Below, piece by piece: positions 1 through 7,916 of a stretch of DNA of 64,000 nt. Both the position numbers and the translations under genes were made by a program. The notes below the pieces were generated by a model. The model did not search any database. It worked only from the letters and a program-made list of their open reading frames with translations, and was not told the DNA's origin. Within the stretch, counting starts at the first letter, position 1, and each line of letters opens with the position of its first letter. This DNA comes from Galaxea fascicularis (Eukaryota; Cnidaria; Anthozoa; Scleractinia; Euphylliidae), in the NCBI GenBank assembly GCA_948470475.1, contig OX419345.1, forward strand, positions 10,301,001-10,365,000, in the 5' to 3' direction.

Positions 1-1143
1 GGGAACGAGTTTCAAAAAAGCCCGATACCGTTTTTCAAAGGAGGTATCTATGCCGACTTTTAGCACGATCGATCGAAGGACGCTCACCCTTCACTGAACA
101 GAAATTTTTCTAAAACCTTTTCCAAGCTTGATACAACAGATAATGACGTATTGACAGACATCGGGCATACACTTGTTTACGAAAGTAAAGGGATTCGCTC
201 TTGTGTTTGTTGTTTTTTCGAGTTTTTTAATTTTAAGAATAGAATGGAGCCTGGCGTGCGTTTCTCGAAAGCCCCGAAACTTTTCTTTTCTTTTCTTTTC
301 TATTTATTTTTTAATTAAGACGTTTCCAGGCATGAAATTTTGTAACAAATGTATGGCGCGCCATGCCCTTTCGTATCTTGAAATCATAGTAAAAGGCCAT
401 CTTTTCAGAAAAATTTGAAATGGCTTTTCGGGCCCAAAATGTTTAAGGGACTTTCGAAAAACGGGCCCCTGGATCCCTATGTTATAAAATGCTATAAACT
501 TTTCCCTGTAGCCATGGCCTTTTTTTGGCCCGGTGCCCCTTGGGACCCTGTATTATCTGCTGGCATGGATTGCGGCGTGACCAATTGAAGCCAAGTGGAT
601 ACAGATCCCCCAGTCAACGAATCACTAGATTTACCACCACATATTCAAATATAAAACAGAACTTTTACGTTAAAATGTTTGAAGCAGGATTTGTAGGTGA
701 TCTGACCAACATAACATCACTGTGTTCCATTAAAAGTTTTAAATTATTTTAAAACCACCAAGAAAAGCTATATAACATATTTTGTTCATTTAAGGTACCA
801 GTCTCCCAAATCACTCCTCGGCTCTGAAAGGTGTTGAGAGAATGTTCTTTCAGAATGTTCTGCTAAAACAAGTGATTAGACTGGTGATAAACCTTTCGAC
901 AAATATCTTTTTTTAATATCTTACTTTTTTAAAGGCATTTTTGGGTTCGATATTTGGAAACTTGTTTTTCTTTGGTTCCCTTCTTCCTTTCGTCCAGAGC
1001 ATACACCGAATTCATAAAAGCGGACGGCTCGGGAAAGATTACAGTGAAAACAAGATTACAGTGTAGCGAGTTTTGTCATTTATCAAACGGTCGTACAACG
1101 TCGAAATTCTCTGAGTGAAATATAATCTCCACAAAATCGTTAT
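1..1143. other. Stretch without a recognised gene
   Basis: AT-rich sequence with short pyrimidine runs near 280-310. The short open frames show no domain, splice pattern or conserved motif. The last few hundred bases flank the THAP transposase remnant that begins near 1144. No start codon for that remnant is visible here, so its 5' end is decayed or in another exon. Confidence 0.6.
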
Positions 1144-1203
1144 TGCTGTGTACCACTTTGTAAGCAAAAAGGATCGACAGGTCTTAATGGCGAGAAAGTT
1201 GGA

Positions 1204-1397
1204 TTATATTTCACAGACTCCGTTCGAAATATATGAGAATACAAATGGTAGGAATTTCCCTGTTAGTGCTTCAAACCACTTTTAAACGCTAATAAAAGGG
1301 GTGGACTCCCCTAACCAAAACAAAAGAAAGGGCCTGGGTACGCCCACAAGGCCCTGGGACCTAGATCTCGTGGTCCCGTGATGCTTCGGTGGCTTTT
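1204..1397. repeat. DIRS left inverted terminal repeat
   Basis: Bases 1226-1397 are the near-perfect reverse complement of 5868-6040. The outer part, 1204-1250, is also the reverse complement of 5678-5724 inside the ICR. The outermost bases read TTATATTTCACAG. Confidence 0.9.
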
Positions 1398-1537
1398 TTC
1401 CTTGTGCTTCAAACCATTCGGTAAGTATTTTGCTTTCGCATTGCCTTTTTTAACAAATTCTATCCGTTTTTAGGCTATACCTCTGTGTTTTTACACAGTA
1501 GGTTTCTTTTTGGTGATTTTGTCGCTTTTCAGGATAT

Positions 1538-2770
1538 TTGAAGTCGCTGAACATGTCCAATAGAAGACACAAGTCGCGAAAAAGGTCTCGCTCCCGGTCG
1601 CCATCTTCCCGCCAAAACTCTGTTTCGTCGCCTGACGTACATCATGAAGGGTCTCCGCCGAAACGGCGCAAAGATGAAAACGATTCCCTTCAGAAGATTC
1701 TTCAGTCGATTGAAAGTCTTTCCAGCCGGATAGACTCGTTAGAGTCCCGAGCAAATCATCCAGAAACTATTACAGATACTGATGATGATGTTTTATCGAT
1801 TATGGCTGGCGAAACGTCAGGCTTGGAGATTAGCGAACCTTTGGCGACCGAAACGTCTTTCAAGACTGCCACTACGCCCGTGGGGGCACCCATAGAGCCT
1901 ATTAAGGCACCCGTAGAGCCTATTCAGGCACCCGTAGCGCCTATTAAGGCACCAACAGAGTCTAGTAAGACATCAGACGAAGCTGAAAACTCAGCGAAAT
2001 CTAGTGATGATCATGGGCTATTCGACCCAGTTGCCAAGTCAACCTCCTGGAAACCATCAGCCTCTTTCTCCAAGTTTCTAGATACTAATTTTCGGAGAAA
2101 ATTATCTTACCAGCAATCTCTGGTTATTATGGATGACTGGGCAACTCCTGAACTGGATGCACTCTCTGCTCCAAAACTCGATCAACAATTGTTGAATCAA
2201 GTACCTTTCAAGGTGAAAAAATTTGTACAAGAAAGGGATAAGGAAATGTTTAATGTTCAGCGTGCTTTCTTAAATGCCACTGGTCCACTTTGTGGCCTTC
2301 ATGATTGCATGGAAAATGATTCAACTCCAACTTATGAGGAAATTAAAGTGGCTTTGGAGCAAGCTCTTTGCCTTTTAGGCTCAGCCAATGCTCAGCTGTC
2401 TATCCTGAGACGACAGAGAGTCCTTGCAGCCATAAACCGCTCGAGGACAAACCTCGCAGAACTACCTCTGCCTAATGCAAAATCATGGCTATTTGGAGAT
2501 GATTTCCCCTCCTTGGCCTCAAAACAAGCCGAGTTGTCAAGGGGCCTCACGAAAAATCTGGCACAAACTACAGGGAAATCCTTTCCTAGACGTAGTAATA
2601 GTTCCCAGTATCAAAACAAACATAAGGGAGACACCTTTAACAAATACCAATCCACTGGGTATTCAAACCCTTCCAAACCTCAGTCAAATTACCAGGGTTC
2701 TCGTTCAAAAAACGGGTTTTTTCGTCCCCCTCACCAGAAGGGACGTCAGCCAGACTCTCAGAGTGCATAG
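1538..2770 (+). CDS. DIRS gag-like protein
   Basis: 410 residues, first ORF of the DIRS element. The N-terminus is rich in Arg/Ser (residues 8-25), followed by a lysine/arginine patch and a predicted coiled-coil-like stretch around 50-72. Residues about 110-145 contain a short proline repeat based on API-PIKAP and PVEPIQAP. The middle (about 170-330) is the more ordered, conserved-looking part, and the C-terminus is Ser/Gln/Asn-rich and basic. No CCHC zinc knuckle is present, which is usual for DIRS gag. The ATG at 1538 is followed in-frame by another at 1553; either could be used. The stop TAG overlaps the first codon position of the next reading frame. A role in RNA packaging is inferred from position only. 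Confidence 0.75.
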   Translation: MKSLNMSNRRHKSRKRSRSRSPSSRQNSVSSPDVHHEGSPPKRRKDENDSLQKILQSIESLSSRIDSLESRANHPETITDTDDDVLSIMAGETSGLEISEPLATETSFKTATTPVGAPIEPIKAPVEPIQAPVAPIKAPTESSKTSDEAENSAKSSDDHGLFDPVAKSTSWKPSASFSKFLDTNFRRKLSYQQSLVIMDDWATPELDALSAPKLDQQLLNQVPFKVKKFVQERDKEMFNVQRAFLNATGPLCGLHDCMENDSTPTYEEIKVALEQALCLLGSANAQLSILRRQRVLAAINRSRTNLAELPLPNAKSWLFGDDFPSLASKQAELSRGLTKNLAQTTGKSFPRRSNSSQYQNKHKGDTFNKYQSTGYSNPSKPQSNYQGSRSKNGFFRPPHQKGRQPDSQSA

Positions 2771-5618
2771 TGTCTTGGAGAACTCTAACATCGGACCCAC
2801 AGATTCTCTCAATTGTGTCAGGTTACAAGATAAGTTTCCTCAAAACTCCTTTTCAAAAGTCTCCACCATTTACCCAAGCATCGGGTCAGGAGGCACTCCT
2901 AATATCCCAGGAGGTGAACGAGTTATTCCAAAAAGGGGCCATACAGAAGACCCCTTTTACCAGAGACGGCTTTTACAGCCGCCTGTTTCTTGTACCCAAA
3001 AAGGGAGGATCTGTGCGTCCGGTGATAGACCTAAGTTCTTTGAACAAGTTCATTGTAAACGAGCACTTCCAGATGGAAAACTTCAGTTGCCTAAAGTCGT
3101 TGCTTTTACCAGGAGATTTTATGACAAATATAGATTTAAAAGATGCTTATCTTTCTGTCCCGGTTCACGAGTCTTCTCGAGAGTTCCTTCGGTTCATTTG
3201 GAAGGGAACGTGTTACCAGTTCAAAGCTCTCCCATTCGGCCTTTGTTCGGCCCCCAGAATTTTTACGAAAGTTTTAAAACCTCTTGCCGCATTCCTGAGG
3301 AGAAGGGCCATTCGAGTCCTTATATACCTGGACGACTTTCTTCTTTCGGCTGCAACAGTGGAGGAAGCTGTAAAGAATACCCAGCTGGTAGTGACGCTCC
3401 TTCAGTCCCTAGGTTTTACAATAAACCTCAAGAAATCATTACTGATCCCAATACAAGTGATAACCTTTCTGGGTTTCCAAATAGACTCAGTGTGCATGAA
3501 GATATCACTTCCGGCAGAAAAGGCCAACAAAATTCTGGACTGTTGTCGCCGTCTGCTCGATTCTCAAAGTATCACGTTGCGAAACCTAGCAAGTTTACTA
3601 GGCCTGTTAGAGTCTTCGAGACCAGCCATTTGGCGAGCCCCACTACACTTTCGTCACTTGCAGTCAGATCTGATAAGGGGCCTACAAATGAACCAGAAGT
3701 CTTACGACGCTTTGATTGCCCTGTCACCGAGTGCCAGAGTAGAACTTGCTTGGTGGCTGAAACACACCCTCAATGCCAACGGCAGTCCCGTTCATCTTCC
3801 TCCGTCGGATATGATCATCACGACCGACGCCTCCAAGAAGGGTTGGGGTGCAGTGCATCAGTCCCTTCAGACCAATGGCAGATGGTCACAAAAAGAATCC
3901 CTCCAACACATCAATTATCTAGAGCTAAAGGCATCCTTTTTGGCTTTGAAAACCTTTCTCAAAGGCAAGTCTCACGTGACCGTATCTCTGCAGTTAGACA
4001 ACACGACCGCCATCGCTTACATCAACAACAAAGGGGGTACACGCTCTCCCCAACTTATGACTCTGGCCTTAGAGATGTGGGATTGGTGTCAGGCAAGAGA
4101 CATCTTTGCGATAGCTTCTCACATCCCAGGAAGAGACAACGTCTCTGCGGACAAGGAGTCCAGAGAATTCAAGGACATGAGCGAGTGGAAGTTGGACCCA
4201 ACAGTCATTCAGCCTTTTCTGCTGAATTGTCAGACGGATCTGTTTGCGAGTCGTCTAACCAACCAACTCGAGGATCACATCAGTTGGAGGCCCGATCCGG
4301 GAGCCATCCACACAGACGCCTTTACGATAAACTGGGCTCCTCTACGGGGTTATGCCTTCCCCCCCTTCAACCTGATATCCAAAACCTTGACGAAAGTAAC
4401 ATTAGACCAAACAGATCTAATTCTCGTGGCTCCAGTTTGGCAAGCCCAGCCCTGGTGGCCAGTTCTTTTGAGACTTCTAATATCTCAGCCAGTGTTGCTA
4501 CCGAACAGTCCAACCCTCCTAACGGACCCGTCCGACCTGAACCGAGTTCATCCAATGTTCCCTCGCCTTCACTTGGCCGTGTTTCACATCTCTACCAACG
4601 CTTACAAGCTGAGGGCATTCCAACAAACGTTGCCGATCTACTCATCGCAGCAACTCGTGCCTCCACACACAAGACCTATGAGTCTAGTTGGAACCGTTGG
4701 TGCCGCTGGTGTTCTGGACGGAAGATTGATCCTCTTTCGTCATCAATAGGTGACATTCTAATTTTCTTAACAGAAGTCTTTAACAAAGGCTTAGCATACC
4801 GATCACTTAACGTCCTTCGTTCCGCTCTTTCGTCAACTCATCCAAAGATAGATGGTTTTTCAGTGGGTCAGCATCCTTACGTTACTAGGCTCCTTAAAGG
4901 AGCTCTCAACAAACGTCCTCCAAAACCCAGGTATTCCCATACCTGGAATGTTGATGTTATGATTAAATACATGATCTCTTTGGGGAAAAACAATACCCTA
5001 TGTCTTAAAACTATCTCAATGAAGTTGGTCACTCTGTTTGCATTAACCTGTCCTGAACGGATTTCCGCCTTGGCATCCTTGGATCTCAGACATTGTAATG
5101 TCCTTCCAGAAGGGGTGTCTTTCACTCTCACCGTCCCTAGAAAGACTGGCAGTGCGGATAAACCAGCAGAAGCATTTTTTGCCTACTTTGACAAAGACAA
5201 GAAGCTCTGTCCTGTGGAATGTTTTAGACAATATCTTAAATTATCCAGGAACGTGCGCCCTGTTATCCCGTCTTCTCTTCCCGATAAGTTGTTTATTTCA
5301 TTTAGACGCCCCCATAAACCGGTCACGTCTACAACGTTGGGGCGTTGGCTACGAACTTTTATGAGTGCAGCAGGAATAGACAGTCAAATTTTTAAAGCTC
5401 ACTCCGTGCGTGGTGCGTCTACGACAGCAGCTGCCAATGCATTTGTTCCGCTGTCAACTATTATGTCAATGGCCGACTGGTCTTCTGCCTCAACTTTCAG
5501 AACATTTTACTACAAGCCCTTGTTTAATTCAGACTTTGCTACTGGGGTCAAAGTAGATCTAAATGTGACCACCTCGGTTATTCTCCTGTTGAGTTTTGAT
5601 TTATTTACATATAATTAA
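2475..5618 (+). CDS. DIRS tyrosine recombinase (domain at about 4560-5560)
   Basis: The frame is open for 1047 codons, but only the C-terminal third is recognisable. A SAM-like N-terminal core-binding domain begins near 4590 (DLLIAATRASTHKTYESSW), followed by the catalytic domain. Catalytic residues: the first arginine in CPERISAL (about residue 860), the box HSVRGAS (about 976) and the tyrosine in FRTFYYK (about 1010). Known: this enzyme integrates the circular DIRS cDNA without target duplication. The upstream two thirds run in another frame across gag and RT/RNase H. That part reads as low-complexity Ser/Pro/Arg-rich sequence and is probably a shadow rather than protein, so the true start of the recombinase is uncertain (likely after about 4450). 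Confidence 0.8.
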   Translation: MQNHGYLEMISPPWPQNKPSCQGASRKIWHKLQGNPFLDVVIVPSIKTNIRETPLTNTNPLGIQTLPNLSQITRVLVQKTGFFVPLTRRDVSQTLRVHSVLENSNIGPTDSLNCVRLQDKFPQNSFSKVSTIYPSIGSGGTPNIPGGERVIPKRGHTEDPFYQRRLLQPPVSCTQKGRICASGDRPKFFEQVHCKRALPDGKLQLPKVVAFTRRFYDKYRFKRCLSFCPGSRVFSRVPSVHLEGNVLPVQSSPIRPLFGPQNFYESFKTSCRIPEEKGHSSPYIPGRLSSFGCNSGGSCKEYPAGSDAPSVPRFYNKPQEIITDPNTSDNLSGFPNRLSVHEDITSGRKGQQNSGLLSPSARFSKYHVAKPSKFTRPVRVFETSHLASPTTLSSLAVRSDKGPTNEPEVLRRFDCPVTECQSRTCLVAETHPQCQRQSRSSSSVGYDHHDRRLQEGLGCSASVPSDQWQMVTKRIPPTHQLSRAKGILFGFENLSQRQVSRDRISAVRQHDRHRLHQQQRGYTLSPTYDSGLRDVGLVSGKRHLCDSFSHPRKRQRLCGQGVQRIQGHERVEVGPNSHSAFSAELSDGSVCESSNQPTRGSHQLEARSGSHPHRRLYDKLGSSTGLCLPPLQPDIQNLDESNIRPNRSNSRGSSLASPALVASSFETSNISASVATEQSNPPNGPVRPEPSSSNVPSPSLGRVSHLYQRLQAEGIPTNVADLLIAATRASTHKTYESSWNRWCRWCSGRKIDPLSSSIGDILIFLTEVFNKGLAYRSLNVLRSALSSTHPKIDGFSVGQHPYVTRLLKGALNKRPPKPRYSHTWNVDVMIKYMISLGKNNTLCLKTISMKLVTLFALTCPERISALASLDLRHCNVLPEGVSFTLTVPRKTGSADKPAEAFFAYFDKDKKLCPVECFRQYLKLSRNVRPVIPSSLPDKLFISFRRPHKPVTSTTLGRWLRTFMSAAGIDSQIFKAHSVRGASTTAAANAFVPLSTIMSMADWSSASTFRTFYYKPLFNSDFATGVKVDLNVTTSVILLLSFDLFTYN
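2770..4749 (+). CDS. DIRS reverse transcriptase / RNase H polyprotein
   Basis: About 659 residues of open frame directly abutting the gag stop. Reverse transcriptase motifs: LVPKKGGSVRPVIDLSSLN, NIDLKDAYLSVPVHESSR, FKALPFGLCSAPRIFTK, and the catalytic box IYLDDFLL (near residue 187) with the two active-site aspartates. RNase H follows: TTDASKKGWGAV (about 349), YLELKA, QLDNTTAIAYIN and HIPGRDNVSADKESR, supplying the expected acidic residues. The C-terminal part corresponds to the region seen after RNase H in DIRS proteins and has no methyltransferase motif I could identify. The frame opens with GTG at the gag stop and has no ATG before the RT core. Translation therefore probably depends on frameshifting, reinitiation or an unseen splice (inference). 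It overlaps the recombinase frame at its 3' end. Confidence 0.85.
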   Translation: MSWRTLTSDPQILSIVSGYKISFLKTPFQKSPPFTQASGQEALLISQEVNELFQKGAIQKTPFTRDGFYSRLFLVPKKGGSVRPVIDLSSLNKFIVNEHFQMENFSCLKSLLLPGDFMTNIDLKDAYLSVPVHESSREFLRFIWKGTCYQFKALPFGLCSAPRIFTKVLKPLAAFLRRRAIRVLIYLDDFLLSAATVEEAVKNTQLVVTLLQSLGFTINLKKSLLIPIQVITFLGFQIDSVCMKISLPAEKANKILDCCRRLLDSQSITLRNLASLLGLLESSRPAIWRAPLHFRHLQSDLIRGLQMNQKSYDALIALSPSARVELAWWLKHTLNANGSPVHLPPSDMIITTDASKKGWGAVHQSLQTNGRWSQKESLQHINYLELKASFLALKTFLKGKSHVTVSLQLDNTTAIAYINNKGGTRSPQLMTLALEMWDWCQARDIFAIASHIPGRDNVSADKESREFKDMSEWKLDPTVIQPFLLNCQTDLFASRLTNQLEDHISWRPDPGAIHTDAFTINWAPLRGYAFPPFNLISKTLTKVTLDQTDLILVAPVWQAQPWWPVLLRLLISQPVLLPNSPTLLTDPSDLNRVHPMFPRLHLAVFHISTNAYKLRAFQQTLPIYSSQQLVPPHTRPMSLVGTVGAAGVLDGRLILFRHQ

Positions 5619-5677
5619 AGAGTTCTGTTGTGTGGAACCATGGCTGTTTTATTACTCTTGGTAGCAGCGTTAAATAC

Positions 5678-5803
5678 TACCATTTGTATTCTCATATATT
5701 TCGAACGGAGTCTGTGAAATATAATGAGAATTATACTAGGGCCGCGCAGCGGCCTGAAGTTATAATTCAAATTATATGAACAGATGAAGTGAGAAATATA
5801 TGA
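5678..5803. repeat. DIRS internal complementary region
   Basis: Bases 5678-5724 are complementary to the element's left end (1204-1250), and 5725-5803 are complementary to its right end (about 6030-6108). The junction at 5724/5725 (AATATAA then TGAGAATT) marks where the two ends meet in the circular form. It contains the GC-rich palindrome GGGCCGCGCAGCGGCC-like stem. Confidence 0.9.
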
Positions 5804-5867
5804 GCTTCCCACCCTTCGTCCCTCCCTTGCATGGGTTCTCTCCTTTTCCTGTCTATTCCATGGCGTC

Positions 5868-6108
5868 AAAAAGCCACCGAAGCATCACGGGACCACGAGA
5901 TCTAGGTCCCAGGGCCTTGTGGGCGTACCCAGGCCCTTTCTTTTGTTTTGGTTAGGGGAGTCCACCCCTTTTATTAGCGTTTAAAAGTGGTTTGAAGCAC
6001 TAACAGGGAAATTCCTACCATTTGTATTCTCATATATTTCTCACTTCATCTGTTCATATAATTTGAATTATAACTTCAGGCCGCTGCGCGGCCCTAGTAT
6101 AATTCTCA
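5868..6108. repeat. DIRS right terminal repeat
   Basis: Bases 5868-6040 are the reverse complement of the left repeat 1226-1397. The outer part, 6030-6108, is instead complementary to the right half of the ICR. The element ends in TATAATTCTCA, followed by a T run belonging to the THAP exon. Confidence 0.9.
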
Positions 6109-7320
6109 TTTTTTACCATACCTACGGATAAGTACTTGAGGGAGCAATGGTTTTACGCTATCCGAAGAGACTCAGGAAAACATTTTTCGATTACAGATTC
6201 TACAACAGTTTGTTCTCCACATTTTAAGAAAGAACACCTGAAAAAAAAGTTTGGGTATAGGGCGACTGAATTACGTCGATGGGGCAGTTCCATCAGTTTT
6301 TGCGTGGAAAAGCAGCTCACCGAGAAGGAGACCGGCGCCTAAAGTCAGGATTCCTCCCTCGAGTCTAAAGAAGAGTAAAACCCGAACATAACTGAACATG
6401 AGTGCAGCTGAAAGTTCATCGTTAAAAACGTTAGGTATGGATGTAAATACTGCCAGGAGAAATTCGGATTGTTTGGAAGAAAATGAATCAAGACGACAGA
6501 AATCTTCAGAGAAAGGTGGCTGAAATGGAGCATTTACTTGAAGAGAGCTGAGCGAACAACGTCAAACTTGAGGCTGAAGTGGAAAGAGTGACGGCTCATG
6601 CTTTCAAACCTTCAGACAAGTGCAAAAGCTTGGAAAACAGAATGTTTACATTAGGCAATTTTATTTCAGATGAAGACATTGCATTTTATGCAGGATTTCC
6701 TTCACATGAAGTTTTCATGGCAATATTTTAAAATGCGCAAAACATTCGCTATTGGCGTTCTGTTCCCATGGAAGTTGATCCTGAATATTATGAAGGAGAC
6801 CCTCAACTTGGTGTAGGTCCTGGAAGGCCTAGAACTCTAAATGCTAAAGAGGAGTTATTCTTGGTTATGTGCAGATTAAGGCAGTGCTTTGCCGAACGCC
6901 ATCTGGGACATTTAGCATCTCCCAATCCACCGTTAGCAGGATTGTAATTTTCTGGGTCACTTTTATGTTTTTACGATTTGGGCAGTTGAACATCACGAAA
7001 TGTGGTGGATGAGAACATTCCTCAAGACTTCAAAAACAAATACCCTCATATCAAGGTTATTATAGATTGTACTGAAGTTGAGTGCCAAATGTCTAGTAGC
7101 CTTCTCCTTAACAGTGAACTTTTCAGCAGTTACAAGAAACAGCAATTACTGCAAATTCACACAAATTATGTCTTTGATAATTTTTGGCCCTAAATATCAC
7201 AATGTTACCGAAAGGATCCCTACTTTTATTAATATTAAGTATTGCAACCTGAGCACTTTTGATCGGTATTCCATCAGGAAATAACAAAACTATCATCACA
7301 CAAATGACAAGCTTAGCACT

Positions 7321-7590
7321 TCAGTGACTATATATCTTTCGTTGCACAAACTGTTTCACGAGCTGTGCTTTCACGGTTAGCCCTCTGCATCGAAGCCAAA
7401 ACAAGAGATCAGCTTTCTTTAGCTCTGCCGGTTTTCTTCCCTCAAGACTGGCGCCGGGAATATCATTTTCCGTGAGTAAAACTGGTCCTATAATTTTCCC
7501 CACCAGGAAGGTCGCTATGTACGATACTGCTGTATCCTCACCCGCCTCGTTTTCACGTAGTCGTACTGAGGCTTTCCCGAGCTGTCCGCC
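7321..7590 (-). pseudogene. SAP-like N-terminal exon fragment
   Basis: On the minus strand an open stretch carries GASLEGRKPAELKKADLLFW followed by LRCRGLTVKAQLVKQF. This matches a SAP-like DNA-binding motif (two short helices with a conserved GR-P-EL-LFWL-CRG pattern) found at the N-terminus of many repetitive cnidarian proteins. An ATG in a Kozak-like context (AATGGCGGAC) lies upstream at about 7593, but in a different frame. One indel in the first 15 codons separates it from the SAP frame. The open frame stops at 7321 and no downstream exon was recognised, so this is probably a decayed first exon of a mobile or multicopy gene. Confidence 0.45.
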
Positions 7591-7916
7591 ATTATGAATT
7601 CGGTGTATGAATTGAAATGTCGCTTCGTCCTGTCACTCGTCCGCCATTTTGTGAAGTGTCACGCAAATCACGTGAATAGAGCACGAATTTTGATTGGTTT
7701 AAAGTCAATAAGTCACGTTTGCAATCGTTCAGACGTCAAATACGAGTTTACCAACACGAAAAAGTTGGTGAAAAAGTTGGCGAGAATAGAGAGAAGTTCT
7801 ATTTGTCGCCAACAGTCTGCCAACATGCCTGACAACTGTTGTTGTGTCTTTCACACACGCCAACTTGACTGTGTCAACACGAGTTTGCCAACTTAAGTTT
7901 GTCGTGTGAAAGCCGC

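Larger units (their letters stand above)
1204..6108 (+). mobile_element. DIRS-type tyrosine-recombinase retrotransposon, near complete
   Basis: About 4.9 kb. Order: inverted terminal repeat, gag-like ORF, reverse transcriptase/RNase H ORF, tyrosine recombinase, internal complementary region (ICR), inverted terminal repeat. The ICR at 5678-5803 is the reverse complement of the left 47 bases joined to that of the right 79 bases, the arrangement by which DIRS elements template their circular intermediate. This fixes the element ends at 1204 and 6108, with one base of ambiguity. No target-site duplication is present, as expected for recombinase-mediated insertion. All three long frames are open, so the copy may be young. 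No adenine methyltransferase domain was recognised. Confidence 0.9.
1144..7260 (+). pseudogene. THAP-domain DDE transposase pseudogene, split by a DIRS element
   Basis: Seen: the left piece (1144-1203) encodes the start of a THAP C2CH zinc finger (CCVPLCKQKG). The right piece (6109-6340) continues in the same frame with FTIPTDKY, REQWFYAIRRD and the closing CSPH, so all four zinc ligands survive. Further on (about 6815-7200) pieces in shifting frames match a DDE_Tnp_4 transposase: RTLNAKEELFLVMCRLRQCF, a helix-turn-helix segment SISQSTVSRI, then VVDENIPQDF, VIIDCTE and SSLLLNSELFSSYK. Known: THAP fused to this DDE domain is a common animal transposase layout. At least two frameshifts between HTH and DDE, and loss of the C-terminal catalytic part, make it non-functional. 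The DIRS insertion (1204-6108) separates the THAP halves without adding or losing bases in the frame. Confidence 0.75.

Noticed and set aside
7594..7896. 100-codon plus-strand ORF
   Set aside because: No motif. It crosses repeated GTTGGCAAAC-like sequence and lies between element fragments.
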